DNA of 64,000 nucleotides from Kiloniellaceae bacterium (GCA_021776095.1 JAJFGO010000122.1:39362-103361), one strand, 5' to 3'; positions 32,066 to 41,584 are shown, counted from the stretch's first letter. Numbers and translations: made by a program. Notes: generated from the letters alone by a model not told the origin.

Positions 32066-33067
32066 TCAATCAGGTTTCTCTTTCGGGCGGAGCGCCATTG
32101 TCGCGATGCGGTCAGCGTGGCGGGCGATCGAGCGAAAGTCTGTTCCCTCGGCGAAACTGACGACCAGCTCTTCCGGAAGTCGCTCCAGCAGGCCGATGTA
32201 TTGAGGCAGAAGACCAAGCCGGCGCAGCACGCGGGTCAGCAGAGGCGGCTCGGTCGTGCGGCCAAAGCCGAAAACCGTCATTGCCTTTAGAGGAAAATAG
32301 GTGTCGGCGATCGCATCGTCAGGGTGGATCAAAACAAGCGCGCGCTCCGCTTCGGCATCGGCGAAGGCCACCCATTCGGTTCCGGCCGCCATGCCTGAGG
32401 TGTTGACGACATCGCCTTCCCATGCATCGGCACAGCTGGATGCGAAACCGTCGGAGCGCCAGCACATGTCGGCCTCATCAAGGGCACCACCAGGGGTCCC
32501 CTCATATAGAAACCAGAACCCGCCTTCGGTACTGTGCACGGTAAGGCGCGCAAAGGTCGAGAAGAAATCCCATGACACGTCCCAATCGCCGTTTGTCGAG
32601 CGCACGCTTGCTGTCTCCAGCGGGACGCCTTTTGGATCGGCGGTTTTGGTCGTCGCACCTTCGTATCCCGGATGCCCGAACTGATCCACGGCCATGTTTG
32701 GCAGTCCACGGTACCAGCCGTATCGGCCATCGGGTACGGCCGAACCCAAGGGACGGAACCCGATCCATTCTCGGCCGGCCCGGTCGACAATGCTAACGAA
32801 ACCTGCCCCCGCCTTATCATAAAGGTAAGTGGCGGTGGGTGTCTCGATCCGGAAGCAGGGAATGCCCTGGTTCGTCACCTCGGTTATATAAACCGCCGCG
32901 GTGGCAACTTGGGATAGCGCCGAAAAAATTACGGCCAAGGCTAGGATTAGCGCGCCTCGAATGGCGCGTATAGGCGTCTGAGCGGATTTCAAGTGCACCG
33001 TACCCCACGCGCTCTGAAAACTATTCCGTTTAAGGTCGTGACCAGCGTCGCGGTAGACGACCGACAT
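32066..33067 (-). CDS. Secreted protein of unknown family (333 aa)
   Basis: A 333-residue protein with an internal-looking signal segment (AIRGALILALAVIFSALSQV at residues ~35-55, cleavage near ATA/AVY). The mature part has alternating Trp, Gly and Tyr-rich strands such as AGREWIGFRPLG, YRGLPNMAVDQFGHPGYEG and STEGGFWFLYEGTPGG. This suggests an all-beta carbohydrate-active or binding fold. I do not recognise the family. A GTG at 32998 would give a more normal signal length, so the start is uncertain. It is convergent with the plus-strand aminopeptidase-like gene and separated from it by an IS remnant. Export to the periplasm or beyond is the only firm inference. Confidence 0.65.
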   Translation of the reverse strand: MSVVYRDAGHDLKRNSFQSAWGTVHLKSAQTPIRAIRGALILALAVIFSALSQVATAAVYITEVTNQGIPCFRIETPTATYLYDKAGAGFVSIVDRAGREWIGFRPLGSAVPDGRYGWYRGLPNMAVDQFGHPGYEGATTKTADPKGVPLETASVRSTNGDWDVSWDFFSTFARLTVHSTEGGFWFLYEGTPGGALDEADMCWRSDGFASSCADAWEGDVVNTSGMAAGTEWVAFADAEAERALVLIHPDDAIADTYFPLKAMTVFGFGRTTEPPLLTRVLRRLGLLPQYIGLLERLPEELVVSFAEGTDFRSIARHADRIATMALRPKEKPD

Positions 33068-33169
33068 TCGCAGGAAGACTACGCATCAGGCTGAGTTTGT
33101 CACCAGAATTCGCATCGGTGGTTCAGCCTTTCTTCATCCGCGATTTTCACAGGCCTTCCTCGACTTAGT

Positions 33170-33420
33170 TCCGGTACCCCGCCTTGTGGTTGACCCGCCT
33201 GCCCTCGCGGTAGAGCAGCGCATGCAGGCGCGTGACCTTCTTGACCGTCCTACCGGCCTCCTGATCGCGCAGAACCCCGATGATCTGTTCCTCCGCGGAT
33301 CAACACTTCATCGAGAGTCCTCCTTCCGTGGAAAACTCTCTTGCCTCATGACCTGGATTCGGCGAATAGGTCAGAGGGACACCGGGGTGACGACGTGAGA
33401 AGTGTGTCCGGATGAGATGG
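33170..33420 (-). pseudogene. IS3-family element remnant
   Basis: The minus strand reads the left-end leader GGTCATGAGGCAAGAGAG and then, from ATG 33311, MKC-stop-SAEEQIIGVLRDQEAG, and RTVKKVTRLHALLYREGRRV, then NHKAGYRN. The first part is the N-terminus of IS3 OrfA (EEQIIGxLxEQEAG). The second resembles OrfB (RLHxLLxREGxxVNHK). A large internal piece is deleted and there is an in-frame stop. Element ends were not confirmed. Confidence 0.7.
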
Positions 33421-33716
33421 AATTGAGCCCAGCCGAACTACCATGTACACGCCGCTCGCCCTGCCCTGTTTTCTTCGAGCTTGAGAGCGGCTAAAGTTTG
33501 CCCGACTTGGCCGGTTCGGCTATGGTCCGAGCGGTTTTTTTAGGAGTCATCCGGGGAACCTCGGTTCATGTACATGTCCATTCGACCCTTGGGAAAAGGA
33601 GCGATTTCTCAAGAACATAATTGCCTTTGCTCGAGACCAGGTGGACGCCTCGTCGAGGCGCCGCATCTCGACATACCCTCGTTTGGCGAATTCCTTCTTG
33701 GTAAGGAATTAGCAGA
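33421..33716. other. Intergenic region between the IS3 remnant and the SGNH hydrolase
   Basis: About 300 bases with no supported gene. A promoter for the SGNH gene should lie here. Confidence 0.4.
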
Positions 33717-34865
33717 GTGCGCTTTGAAACTTCAGTTTCAGATCCGCCCTCGGATTCGATTAGCACAACCATGAGCCGTTTCGCAGCCATGTCGGCGCGA
33801 CGGCAAAGCGCCGTTATTACGTGCGTTCTTCTCGTCATCTTCCTCGTACTCGCGTTGTTGGCGGAGGGCGCGGTCCGCCTACGTCAACATTGGAAGTATG
33901 GCATGACCGACATCAACTCCCTCTATACGACGGACGAGAAGACCGGTCTTAGAATTGCAGTTCCAGGGTTCAACCAAGGTGCAATTTCGATCAACTCGCT
34001 CGGGTTTCGCGGACCGGAGATTGCCATGCCAAAGCCGCCAAATCGAATTCGGATCGCATTCCTTGGCGCGTCCACGACGATATCCGCAGAGGTCACGAGC
34101 AACGAGGCGACTTGGCCGCATCTGGTTACGGCGGCCTTAGCAGAGCGCTTTCCCCTGCACGAATTTGACTACGTTAATGGCGGCGTGGGAGGCTTTACGA
34201 TCGCTAGTTCATTGAAGAACCTGAATCTTCGGGTTAAAGGCACGGACCCAGATATCATCGTCATCTATCACGCGACAAACGATCTTTCGGTCAACAGTCG
34301 CGAGGCCGCCCGCCGGCAGGGGCTCGAATTTCCACATGGCGAGTCTGACATGAACTGGTTAGCCCGCTATTCGATACTGTGGCATCTTGTGGAGAAAAAT
34401 CTGGCTCTGCGGCATCGAAAGACCGAAAGCAAAAAACAGGGAAACAAGCTCTTGGTCGATCCTGAGGCGCTCGCGGTGCCCTTCGAACAAGACTTGGCGG
34501 CTCTCGTAGCGGCGAGCAGCAAGGTCGCCGAGGTCGTTGCCGTGGTCACGTTCTCGACGCAAATCCGTGCCGACCAGGATGCGGAACGGCGCCTTGAGGC
34601 TGCCGCAAACAGCATCTATTACATGCCTTACATGGGGCCCGATGGGTTGCTCAGTTCCTTTGCCTCCTATAATCGCGCCGTAGTGAGGGTGGCGCGCGAA
34701 CAAGGCGTCGTCCTGATCGAAGGCGAGGACGATATCCCCGGCGATCCGGCTCATTTCGTTGATACCGTTCATTTCAACGATACCGGTAGCAGGGTCATGG
34801 CCAAGCGGGTCGTCGATGGCCTGCTGGCGAGCGGTGCGCTATCCAATGTAGGTTTGCCACATTAG
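33717..34865 (+). CDS. Membrane-anchored SGNH/GDSL-like hydrolase
   Basis: A 382-residue protein with one N-terminal membrane segment (SAVITCVLLVIFLVLALLAE, residues ~30-50) followed by an SGNH-hydrolase-like domain outside the membrane. Block I is IAFLGASTT (the Ser in GAS, position of GDS). The Gly in VNGGVGGF and the Asn in IYHATNDLS provide blocks II and III. The C-terminal DTVHFNDTGS holds the Asp and His of the catalytic triad. Such proteins act as esterases or acetyltransfer partners on glycans. GTG 33717 has an AAGGAA ribosome site; an ATG at 33771 is the alternative. Role in modifying the surface polysaccharide is inferred. Confidence 0.75.
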   Translation: MRFETSVSDPPSDSISTTMSRFAAMSARRQSAVITCVLLVIFLVLALLAEGAVRLRQHWKYGMTDINSLYTTDEKTGLRIAVPGFNQGAISINSLGFRGPEIAMPKPPNRIRIAFLGASTTISAEVTSNEATWPHLVTAALAERFPLHEFDYVNGGVGGFTIASSLKNLNLRVKGTDPDIIVIYHATNDLSVNSREAARRQGLEFPHGESDMNWLARYSILWHLVEKNLALRHRKTESKKQGNKLLVDPEALAVPFEQDLAALVAASSKVAEVVAVVTFSTQIRADQDAERRLEAAANSIYYMPYMGPDGLLSSFASYNRAVVRVAREQGVVLIEGEDDIPGDPAHFVDTVHFNDTGSRVMAKRVVDGLLASGALSNVGLPH

Positions 34866-35245
34866 GATACGACGGAGGCAGAAGATCGCGCGGACGCGCC
34901 AGTGGTTCCCACCTGCTTTGCCCCCAAAGAGGTCCCCGACACTAGCGCCGTAAATCAGTAAATCACCCGGTCACTCAGGGCCCTTCTAGGCCGTTGACCA
35001 ATGCGGCGGGGAATGTCCCGATCTTTGTTGAAAAAGGCGCGGCCGTCATCGTTGGGTGATGAGGCTATGCGGCCTCTTTTATGGTGTCGAGGGCGGATTT
35101 GGCTCTGGCGTTTTGCATGTAGCCCTCCGGGGTTTTCTGAGCAGCGGGAGCGCCGGTAGACCTTGAGGCGGCGGGACAGTGGGCTGCCGATACGGTTTTG
35201 GCGGTCGTAGGTTATCCACGCTGAACTACCAGCGGCGTCAACAAA
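34866..35245. other. Gene-free region containing the second inverted element
   Basis: About 380 bases between the plus-strand SGNH gene and the minus-strand sugar-transferase operon. It is occupied mainly by the ~155 bp repeat (35010-35164). No intact gene was found. Confidence 0.5.
35010..35164 (-). repeat. Copy 2 of the ~155 bp element, inverted relative to 27757-27912
   Basis: On the minus strand this stretch reads almost the same as 27757-27912, with about one base in eight changed and one small indel. It ends the glycan-modification island on the right, as copy 1 lies near its left side. The short shared C-terminal reading frame suggests a decayed transposase tail. Confidence 0.75.
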
Positions 35246-36469
35246 TCAGGCTATCGCCGGTGCCGGCCTTTGTACGGTCCCCGCAAGGCATTTTTCGACG
35301 ACATCGTCGAGGCGGCGCATCGCTGCCGCCCAGCTGTGATGATCCTCCATGCGCGCGCGCCCAGCTTCGGCGTAGCGACGCCGCTCAGCCGCGTCGCCCA
35401 AGAGCCGTAGCGTCTGCGCCGCGAAATCTTCCGCGCTCGCGGCGGTCAGGAAATGCTCTTCAGGAGTTGCGTCGAAACCCCGTCCGGCCAAATCACTGGC
35501 CACCACGGGCACGCCCAAAGCCATCGCCTCTAGGATCTTGTTCTGGGTGCCGCGAGCAACGCTAAGCGGTGCCACAGCCACTGCGGCACCGCGTACAAAG
35601 GGCCGCACGTCGGGCACGGTGCCGGTGACGGATACTCCGGGACGCTTAGCCAAGTCCCGGACAGCCCGGGTCGGATTGGCGCCTACAATCGTCAATTTCG
35701 CTTTGGGAGATTGCGCCTGGATGGTCGGCAGAACCTGGGTGCAAAACCAGGTCATGGCCTGAACGTTGGGGAAATAGTCCATGCGCCCCATGAAAACAAC
35801 GCTATCGGGATCGTAAGACGTCGCATCGGCCATCTCAGGGCTGAAGTAGTCGAGGTCGACGCCGTTAGCGAACCAGTCGGCCGGCGCGGCCGGCGCCAAG
35901 TCCTTCAGGGTCTCAACTTCGGCTTGTGTGGCACAGGTGCAGAAGTCGAACTTGCGCGCGAGGCGCGCCTCGGCGCGTTCGAGTTTGCGCCCTTCCAACC
36001 AATACGCGGCCGAATTCGGAAATCTTCGAAAACGCCCGTAATCCAGCCATTTTTGGGAATCCATGTCCACGAAGTCGAGGATCTTGGGTATCCCACCGAC
36101 CTCTTCGACATAAGGAGCGACCGAGGAACAGTGAACGAAGATAAGGTCAAACCCAGTCTGCGAGATCGCGTCCTTGATCCGCCGCCTCAGCGCCGGTGAG
36201 TCGAAGTAGGCCATGGACGCCGGCTGCGGCGTCGGCGCTCCCACCACCATGCGAAAGATCGCTGCCGCGGATGAGATCGGCTCCATGAGGTATCTGTGGC
36301 AATGCGCACCGAGTTCCGCGCCGGCACGCGCCTCCGCCGCCGAACGCACAGGCGCCGCCACGGTCACCTCGTGTTCTTTTCCGAGATGCTTGATCGTGTG
36401 AAAGGCGCGCACCTTACTGCCGAAGTCCGGAGGGAAGGGAAACCGGTGGCACAGATATAGGATCTTCAT
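35246..36469 (-). CDS. Sugar transferase of the exosortase-A-associated family (TIGR03087-like)
   Basis: A 407-residue GT-B glycosyltransferase starting MKILYLCHRFPFPPDFGSKV, closely resembling the TIGR03087 sugar transferases found next to exosortase A (XrtA) and its exopolysaccharide genes. Further features are FVDMDSQKWLDYGRF, FANGVDLDYFSP, VVFMGRMDYFPNVQAMTWF and the C-terminal donor site GTQNKILEAMALGVPVVAS. It should add a sugar to a lipid-linked glycan at the inner face of the membrane. The stop of the upstream gene overlaps this start by four bases, so the two are translationally coupled. No exosortase gene is visible in the window. Confidence 0.85.
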   Translation of the reverse strand: MKILYLCHRFPFPPDFGSKVRAFHTIKHLGKEHEVTVAAPVRSAAEARAGAELGAHCHRYLMEPISSAAAIFRMVVGAPTPQPASMAYFDSPALRRRIKDAISQTGFDLIFVHCSSVAPYVEEVGGIPKILDFVDMDSQKWLDYGRFRRFPNSAAYWLEGRKLERAEARLARKFDFCTCATQAEVETLKDLAPAAPADWFANGVDLDYFSPEMADATSYDPDSVVFMGRMDYFPNVQAMTWFCTQVLPTIQAQSPKAKLTIVGANPTRAVRDLAKRPGVSVTGTVPDVRPFVRGAAVAVAPLSVARGTQNKILEAMALGVPVVASDLAGRGFDATPEEHFLTAASAEDFAAQTLRLLGDAAERRRYAEAGRARMEDHHSWAAAMRRLDDVVEKCLAGTVQRPAPAIA

Positions 36470-37746
36470 ATAGCGTCCTTCGCAAGAACGTCCGATGCCG
36501 CGCCAGCTTCTTGATCACCGGACCGCGCGCCGGCGACTTGGGCGCAAATATCCTCGAAGGCACTGGCCACGCCCTTGGACGAAAAGTTTTTCGCGACGTG
36601 GGCGCGCGCTACCTGCGCCATCTCGGCGCGTAGACCCGGGTCGTCGAGCAGTTTCAGGGTCGCCTCGGCAAATTCGGCCGCGCTATCGGCCAGCAGATAA
36701 TGCGTGCCGGGTTCCAGCGGCAGGCCCTCAACACCGATCTCGGTGGAGACCATTGGGCACCCCATGGCCATCGCCTCGAACACTTTTAGCCGTGTTCCGC
36801 CGCCAACTCGCAGAGGTATGACATAGACCTGCGCGTCGTGCACGTAGGGGCGCACGTCTTCGACCCGCCCGGTAAATTCGATCGCGAGGCCGCGCTGCCT
36901 CGCCTGTTCTATCAAGCGCGGTGGCGGCGAACGGCCGACGATAATGGCGCGCGCCTGCGGGCGCCGGGCCAGGACCAGCGGCCAGATCTCATCCATGAAG
37001 AACTCTGTGGCATCGATATTCGGCATCCAGTCCATGGAGCCGGTGAAAACCAAGGTCTGGCCGCCATCGGCGGCAGCTTGCGGCGGCATGGCAAAGTAAT
37101 CCAGATCGACCCCGGTCGGGATGACGTGAACTCTGCTTTCGATGCCGTAGTCGCGCGCAAAGATCTCTCGGTCTTGCTCCGAAACCGCCACAACCCCGTC
37201 GAAGCGGGCCAATGTGGTGCGCTCGAACGCCGCCATCTTGGCCCATTGGCTCCGCCAGACCGCCCGGGCGAGGGGGTTCCCCGCCACCTCGGCGTGGCGC
37301 TTGAAAATCTGCGCCTCGACATTGTGGGTGAAGAGGATCGACGGCACCCGGAGACGGTCGGGCGTGAAGACTGCGGTATGGGCGAAATCGACCACGGCCA
37401 CATCGGGCCCGGTGGCGAGTTCTGCCTCGATCGCCTGCTGGGCCGCCGCCGACCAATCGGTCGCGACCGAAACCGGCAATCTAGCGGCCAGGTGCCGCAG
37501 GCGTGTATAAGCAAACATCGGGCCCCGCGCGCGATTCGGCCAACCGACGAAACGATCGCACACGCTGTCGATTTCGCCGCTTTTCGCGGCCCCCGCCTCC
37601 GGCTCGGGCGAGACCAGGGTGATTTCGTATCTCCCACCCTTCATGCCGCGCAGAATATCGCGCGTGCGGATGCGCCCGCCGGTATTGGCCGGAAACAGAA
37701 ACCAAGGAACGATAAAAAGGGCTCGGGGCCGACTCGTCACCAACAT
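36466..37746 (-). CDS. Glycosyltransferase family 4 protein
   Basis: A 426-residue GT-B glycosyltransferase. N-terminal acceptor side: ALFIVPWFLFPANTGGRIRT. Central ILFTHNVEAQIFKRH and VIPTGVDLDYFAMPP mark the family, and the C-terminal RVGGGTRLKVFEAMAMGCPM, VSTEIGVEGLPL holds the Glu used for nucleotide-sugar binding. It is related to the downstream transferase and is probably the partner acting on the same chain. It overlaps its upstream neighbour (the dehydrogenase) by 10 bases and the next gene by 4, so the three minus-strand genes form one operon. Acceptor and donor sugars are unknown. Confidence 0.88.
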   Translation of the reverse strand: MLVTSRPRALFIVPWFLFPANTGGRIRTRDILRGMKGGRYEITLVSPEPEAGAAKSGEIDSVCDRFVGWPNRARGPMFAYTRLRHLAARLPVSVATDWSAAAQQAIEAELATGPDVAVVDFAHTAVFTPDRLRVPSILFTHNVEAQIFKRHAEVAGNPLARAVWRSQWAKMAAFERTTLARFDGVVAVSEQDREIFARDYGIESRVHVIPTGVDLDYFAMPPQAAADGGQTLVFTGSMDWMPNIDATEFFMDEIWPLVLARRPQARAIIVGRSPPPRLIEQARQRGLAIEFTGRVEDVRPYVHDAQVYVIPLRVGGGTRLKVFEAMAMGCPMVSTEIGVEGLPLEPGTHYLLADSAAEFAEATLKLLDDPGLRAEMAQVARAHVAKNFSSKGVASAFEDICAQVAGARSGDQEAGAASDVLAKDAI

Positions 37747-39053
37747 ATGCCTTCGTAGTCGGCCCCCGGCAGCGTCTCGAGCTCGCGCACGCCCTGCAGG
37801 TCGATGATCTTGCGCCCTTCATGGGCGGCGCGGATCGCGGCAACTTCGCTCGGGCCGGCGTGACCGATGACAATGGTTTTCGCACCGTCCAGAATCTGCT
37901 CGACGTCCGCTACCATCAGACGCTCGAAGTGCGGAATCTCTTGGTCGATGAAGTCGCGGTTGGAGCCCATCAAACGGGCTGCTTCGACGCTGGGGTCGTA
38001 GACCGAAAGGTCGAAGCCCTTGCCGATCAGGCGTTCCGCCAACATGACCAGAGGCGATTCGCGTAAATCGTCCGTGCCCGGCTTGAAGGCCAAGCCGAAC
38101 AGCGCGACCTTGCCGCGGCCATGGCGAGCGATCATCTCGTAGGCCTGCTCGATATGCCGGTTGTTGCTGGCCAGAACATTGGCCAGCATGGGCAGCTCGA
38201 TATGGTGTCCTCGCGCCAGGCCTTGCAAGGCACGCAGTTCTTTCGGCAAGCAGGAGCCGCCGAACGCGAAGCCGGGCCGCAGGTAGGCCTTGGAAATGTT
38301 CAGGTCGCGGTCCTCGCAGAAAATCCGCATGGTCTCGCGCCCATCGATGCCCAGGTGCTTGAACAGCGTGCCCATCTCGTTGGCGAAGGTGATCTTGACC
38401 GCGTGAAATGAGTTGGAGGCGTACTTAAGCGATTCCGCGACCCCGCAGTCGGTGCGGATGAGGGGCGCCTCGATACCGTCGTAAAGCTCCTCCATGACCG
38501 CGAAACCAGCATCGCTCATGCAGCCGGCGACCGTGAAGGGCGGAGCATAGAAATCCTTGACCGCACTGCCTTCGCGTAGGAATTCCGGGTTGTAGCAGAC
38601 CTCCAGCCCGGCACCAGGCTGGCGGCCCGAGGCCGCAACCAGGGCCGGCAGTACGCGTGCCTCGGTCGTTCCAGGGGTTACGGTGCTGCGCATGATCACG
38701 GTGTGCGGCGTGGTCTTCTCGGCAATTGCCTTGCCGATGTCGGCGACAACCGCATCGATCGCGCCAAAGGAAGGCGTGCCGGCCGCGGAGCTGGGGGTGC
38801 CGACCGAAATCATACTGACATCGGACTGAGCCACCGCCTCGCCGGCATCGGTCGTGGCGCGCAGCCGGCCCGCGCCGTGGACGGCGGCAACCCGCTCAGG
38901 AATGCCCGCCTCAACGATGGGCGACGCGCCATCGTTGATCAGCTTGACCTTGACCGCGCTTAGATCGACCCCGATCACCTCATGGCCCAGATCGGCCAGG
39001 CAAACGCCCGAAACCGCGCCAACATACCCCATACCGAAGATAGAGATTTTCAC
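37737..39053 (-). CDS. GDP-mannose/UDP-glucose 6-dehydrogenase family protein
   Basis: A 438-residue NAD-dependent nucleotide-sugar dehydrogenase. The N-terminal Rossmann motif is ISIFGMGYVGAVSGVCLADL; the catalytic cysteine is in FAFGGSCLPKELRAL (about 260); the C-terminal binding domain has GLAFKPGTDDLRESP. The FGGSCLPKELRAL form and overall likeness favour GDP-mannose dehydrogenase (AlgD-like) over UDP-glucose dehydrogenase, but I cannot tell which. It makes a uronic-acid nucleotide for exopolysaccharide. GTG 39053 with an AGAGGGGTG ribosome site was chosen over an in-frame upstream codon. It heads the minus-strand operon with the two transferases. Confidence 0.88.
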   Translation of the reverse strand: MKISIFGMGYVGAVSGVCLADLGHEVIGVDLSAVKVKLINDGASPIVEAGIPERVAAVHGAGRLRATTDAGEAVAQSDVSMISVGTPSSAAGTPSFGAIDAVVADIGKAIAEKTTPHTVIMRSTVTPGTTEARVLPALVAASGRQPGAGLEVCYNPEFLREGSAVKDFYAPPFTVAGCMSDAGFAVMEELYDGIEAPLIRTDCGVAESLKYASNSFHAVKITFANEMGTLFKHLGIDGRETMRIFCEDRDLNISKAYLRPGFAFGGSCLPKELRALQGLARGHHIELPMLANVLASNNRHIEQAYEMIARHGRGKVALFGLAFKPGTDDLRESPLVMLAERLIGKGFDLSVYDPSVEAARLMGSNRDFIDQEIPHFERLMVADVEQILDGAKTIVIGHAGPSEVAAIRAAHEGRKIIDLQGVRELETLPGADYEGICW

Positions 39054-39581
39054 GCGACACCCCTCTGCGACGCTGTGACACAGCATTTGCCCGCCGGAAT
39101 CGGCGCAGCCCAGCCCTTGACGCCGGGCCTACCCGACACCCGTGGCGGGCACAAATCATAAAGTACATATCTTAACGAATCTTTTTGTGCGCCGCCAACG
39201 AGCCTTGAAGGTCAGAACTCTAGAACATTGATATTACTACATTATTATCCCATTTCTGCGGACTACTGGCGCGGCGGACGCAAGATGGCGGCCGGCCCAC
39301 CTGGCCGAGGGGATGGCTTGACGAACAGCGCTCGGCATCCACGCCCGCAGCCCAATGGGCGACCTGACACTTGTACTCAAAGGGCTCAGGGTTTACCGCT
39401 AGACTAGGCAAGGTGGCCTGCTGGCGCCCCGACAGCCTTGGCCATGAGGGCCCCGGAGCGATAGCCAGAAGACGTTAAGGAAGTTCCTGGATTATGCCGG
39501 AACACGTGGGGACCGGCGCCGGTTTGCCGGGATGTTCCACGCGGGGACTGGGCCTATGGCCGGACGGGAGGATACGAGGCG
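39054..39581. other. Divergent promoter region between the dehydrogenase and amidotransferase genes
   Basis: About 530 bases. The left part (39160-39250) is AT-rich and could hold promoters. The rest is GC-rich. A few short frames exist but none shows a recognisable domain. No inverted repeats of operator quality were found. Confidence 0.5.
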
Positions 39582-41525
39582 GTGTGCGGGATAGCGGGCA
39601 TCTTCGATAGCGCGGGCCAGGGGCCTGTCGACGGTGCGCTGCTGCACCGGATGACTGAATCGATCGCCCATCGCGGGCCCGACGATTCCGGTTACTTCGA
39701 GGCGCCGGGCGTCGGCCTGGGCCATCGGCGCCTGTCGATCATCGATCTCTCGGGTGGTCATCAGCCTCTGTTCAACGAAGACGGCTCCGTCGTCGTGGTC
39801 TACAACGGCGAGATCTACAACTTCCAAGAGCTGGCCGCGGAGCTGAGCGCCGCCGGCCACCAGTTCCGCACCCATTGCGACACCGAGGTCGTGGTCCACG
39901 CCTGGGAGGAATGGGGCGAGCGATGCGTCGAGCGCTTCCGGGGCATGTTCGCCTTCGCCCTATGGGATGCGAAGCGGGAGACGTTTTTTCTGGCCCGGGA
40001 CCGGCTGGGCATAAAGCCGCTCTATTACGCGCTCATGGAAAACGGGACCCTGTTGTTTGGGTCCGAGATGAAGGCGCTGCTGGCCCATCCGAACCTGCCC
40101 CGGCGGATCTGCCCGGAAGCGGTCGAGGATTACTTCGCCTACGGCTATGTGCCGGACCCGAAAACCATCTACCGGGATGTCGCCAAGCTGGCCCCCGGCC
40201 ACGTGCTGTCGATGCGCCGCGGCCAGACCCGTGCGGCGCCACGGCCATATTGGGACATCACCTTCGGCGAGCCGCGCCACCGTCAGAGCGAAGCCGAAAT
40301 TAGCGAGGAGTTGATCGAGCGCCTGCGCGAGGCCGTGCGCCTGCGGCTGGTGGCCGAGGTGCCCTTGGGGGCCTTCCTGTCAGGCGGGGTCGATTCCAGT
40401 GCCGTGGTCGCCCTAATGGCCGGCCTTTCCAATGAGCCGGTCAACACTTGCGCCATCGGTTTCAAGCAGGCGGATTTCGACGAATCGCGCCATGCCCGCC
40501 AAATCGCGGAACGCTTCGCGACCCGGCACCATAGCGAGATTGTCGATGCCGAGGCCTTCGATTTGATCGACCGCCTGGCCGGAATGTACGATGAGCCCTT
40601 CGCCGATTCCTCGGCGATCCCAACCTATCAAGTTTCCGCCCTGGCGCGCCGGCACGTCACCGTGGCCTTATCCGGCGACGGCGGCGACGAAACCTTTGTC
40701 GGCTATCGCCGCCAGCGCTGGCACCATTACGAGGAAATGGTGCGCGGCTCGCTGCCCGGAGCCGTGCGCGGGCCGTTGTTCGGGCTACTCGGCCGGGTCT
40801 ACCCCAAGATGGACTGGGCGCCGAAGCCCTTGCGGGCGAAATCCACGTTTCAGGCCTTGGCCCGGGATTCCGCCGACGCCTATTTCCACAGCGTCTCCTT
40901 TACGTCGGACGCCCTGCGCCGGCAGTTGTTTTCGCCTCGTCTGCGTACCGACCTGCAGGGCTACGAGGCGCGCGAGACCATGCGCAGGGTCATGGAAGCG
41001 GCGCCGGGCGACCATCACCTGGAGCGAATCCAGTACGCCGATTTCAAGACCTATTTGCCAGGCGATATCCTGACCAAGGTAGACCGGGCGAGCATGGCCA
41101 ACTCCCTTGAGGTGCGGGTCCCAATCCTGGACCACGTTTTCCTGGAATGGGCCGCGCGGATTCCCGCCGATCTCAAACTGAAAGGCCGGGAGGGCAAGTA
41201 CATCTTCAAGAAGGCGCTGGAAGGCCAGGTTCCGAACGAGATCCTCTACCGGCCTAAGATGGGCTTCTCGGTGCCGCTCGCCACCTGGTTCCGCGGGCCC
41301 TTGCGGACCCGGGTGCGCGACGCCTTGAGCGGGCCGCTGCTCGCTGAGACCGGTCTGTTCGACACCGGCTTTGTGACCGGCATGCTGGACCGTCACCAAT
41401 CAGGCGCGGCCGATTTCAGCACACCGATCTGGGCCTTGATCATGTTCGAATCTTTTTTGCGCCGGGTTCACGAGGCACCGGCCGAGACCAGCCCGCCCGC
41501 GGCGGCCGAAGCCCTGCCTGCCTAA
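39582..41525 (+). CDS. Exosortase-A-system amidotransferase (asparagine synthase B-like)
   Basis: A 647-residue class-II glutamine amidotransferase. After removal of the initiator it begins with the catalytic Cys (CGIAGIFDSA), with AHRGPDDSG and LGHRRLSIIDLSGGHQP following. The synthetase domain has the PP-loop LSGGVDSS (about 267), which binds ATP, and LSGDGGDETFVGYRR. The start codon is GTG. It is like the exosortase A system amidotransferase (TIGR03108-like) rather than housekeeping AsnB, given the neighbours. It would transfer ammonia to a carboxyl on a sugar acid, giving an amide. The uronate-making dehydrogenase next door supplies a plausible substrate. Its gene is divergent from that operon. 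Confidence 0.88.
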   Translation: MCGIAGIFDSAGQGPVDGALLHRMTESIAHRGPDDSGYFEAPGVGLGHRRLSIIDLSGGHQPLFNEDGSVVVVYNGEIYNFQELAAELSAAGHQFRTHCDTEVVVHAWEEWGERCVERFRGMFAFALWDAKRETFFLARDRLGIKPLYYALMENGTLLFGSEMKALLAHPNLPRRICPEAVEDYFAYGYVPDPKTIYRDVAKLAPGHVLSMRRGQTRAAPRPYWDITFGEPRHRQSEAEISEELIERLREAVRLRLVAEVPLGAFLSGGVDSSAVVALMAGLSNEPVNTCAIGFKQADFDESRHARQIAERFATRHHSEIVDAEAFDLIDRLAGMYDEPFADSSAIPTYQVSALARRHVTVALSGDGGDETFVGYRRQRWHHYEEMVRGSLPGAVRGPLFGLLGRVYPKMDWAPKPLRAKSTFQALARDSADAYFHSVSFTSDALRRQLFSPRLRTDLQGYEARETMRRVMEAAPGDHHLERIQYADFKTYLPGDILTKVDRASMANSLEVRVPILDHVFLEWAARIPADLKLKGREGKYIFKKALEGQVPNEILYRPKMGFSVPLATWFRGPLRTRVRDALSGPLLAETGLFDTGFVTGMLDRHQSGAADFSTPIWALIMFESFLRRVHEAPAETSPPAAAEALPA

Positions 41526-41584
41526 TCCGGCGCCACGCCCGCACACGGTTCATGTTCTGGAGCGCGGTCGCCCACCGGCTGTCG

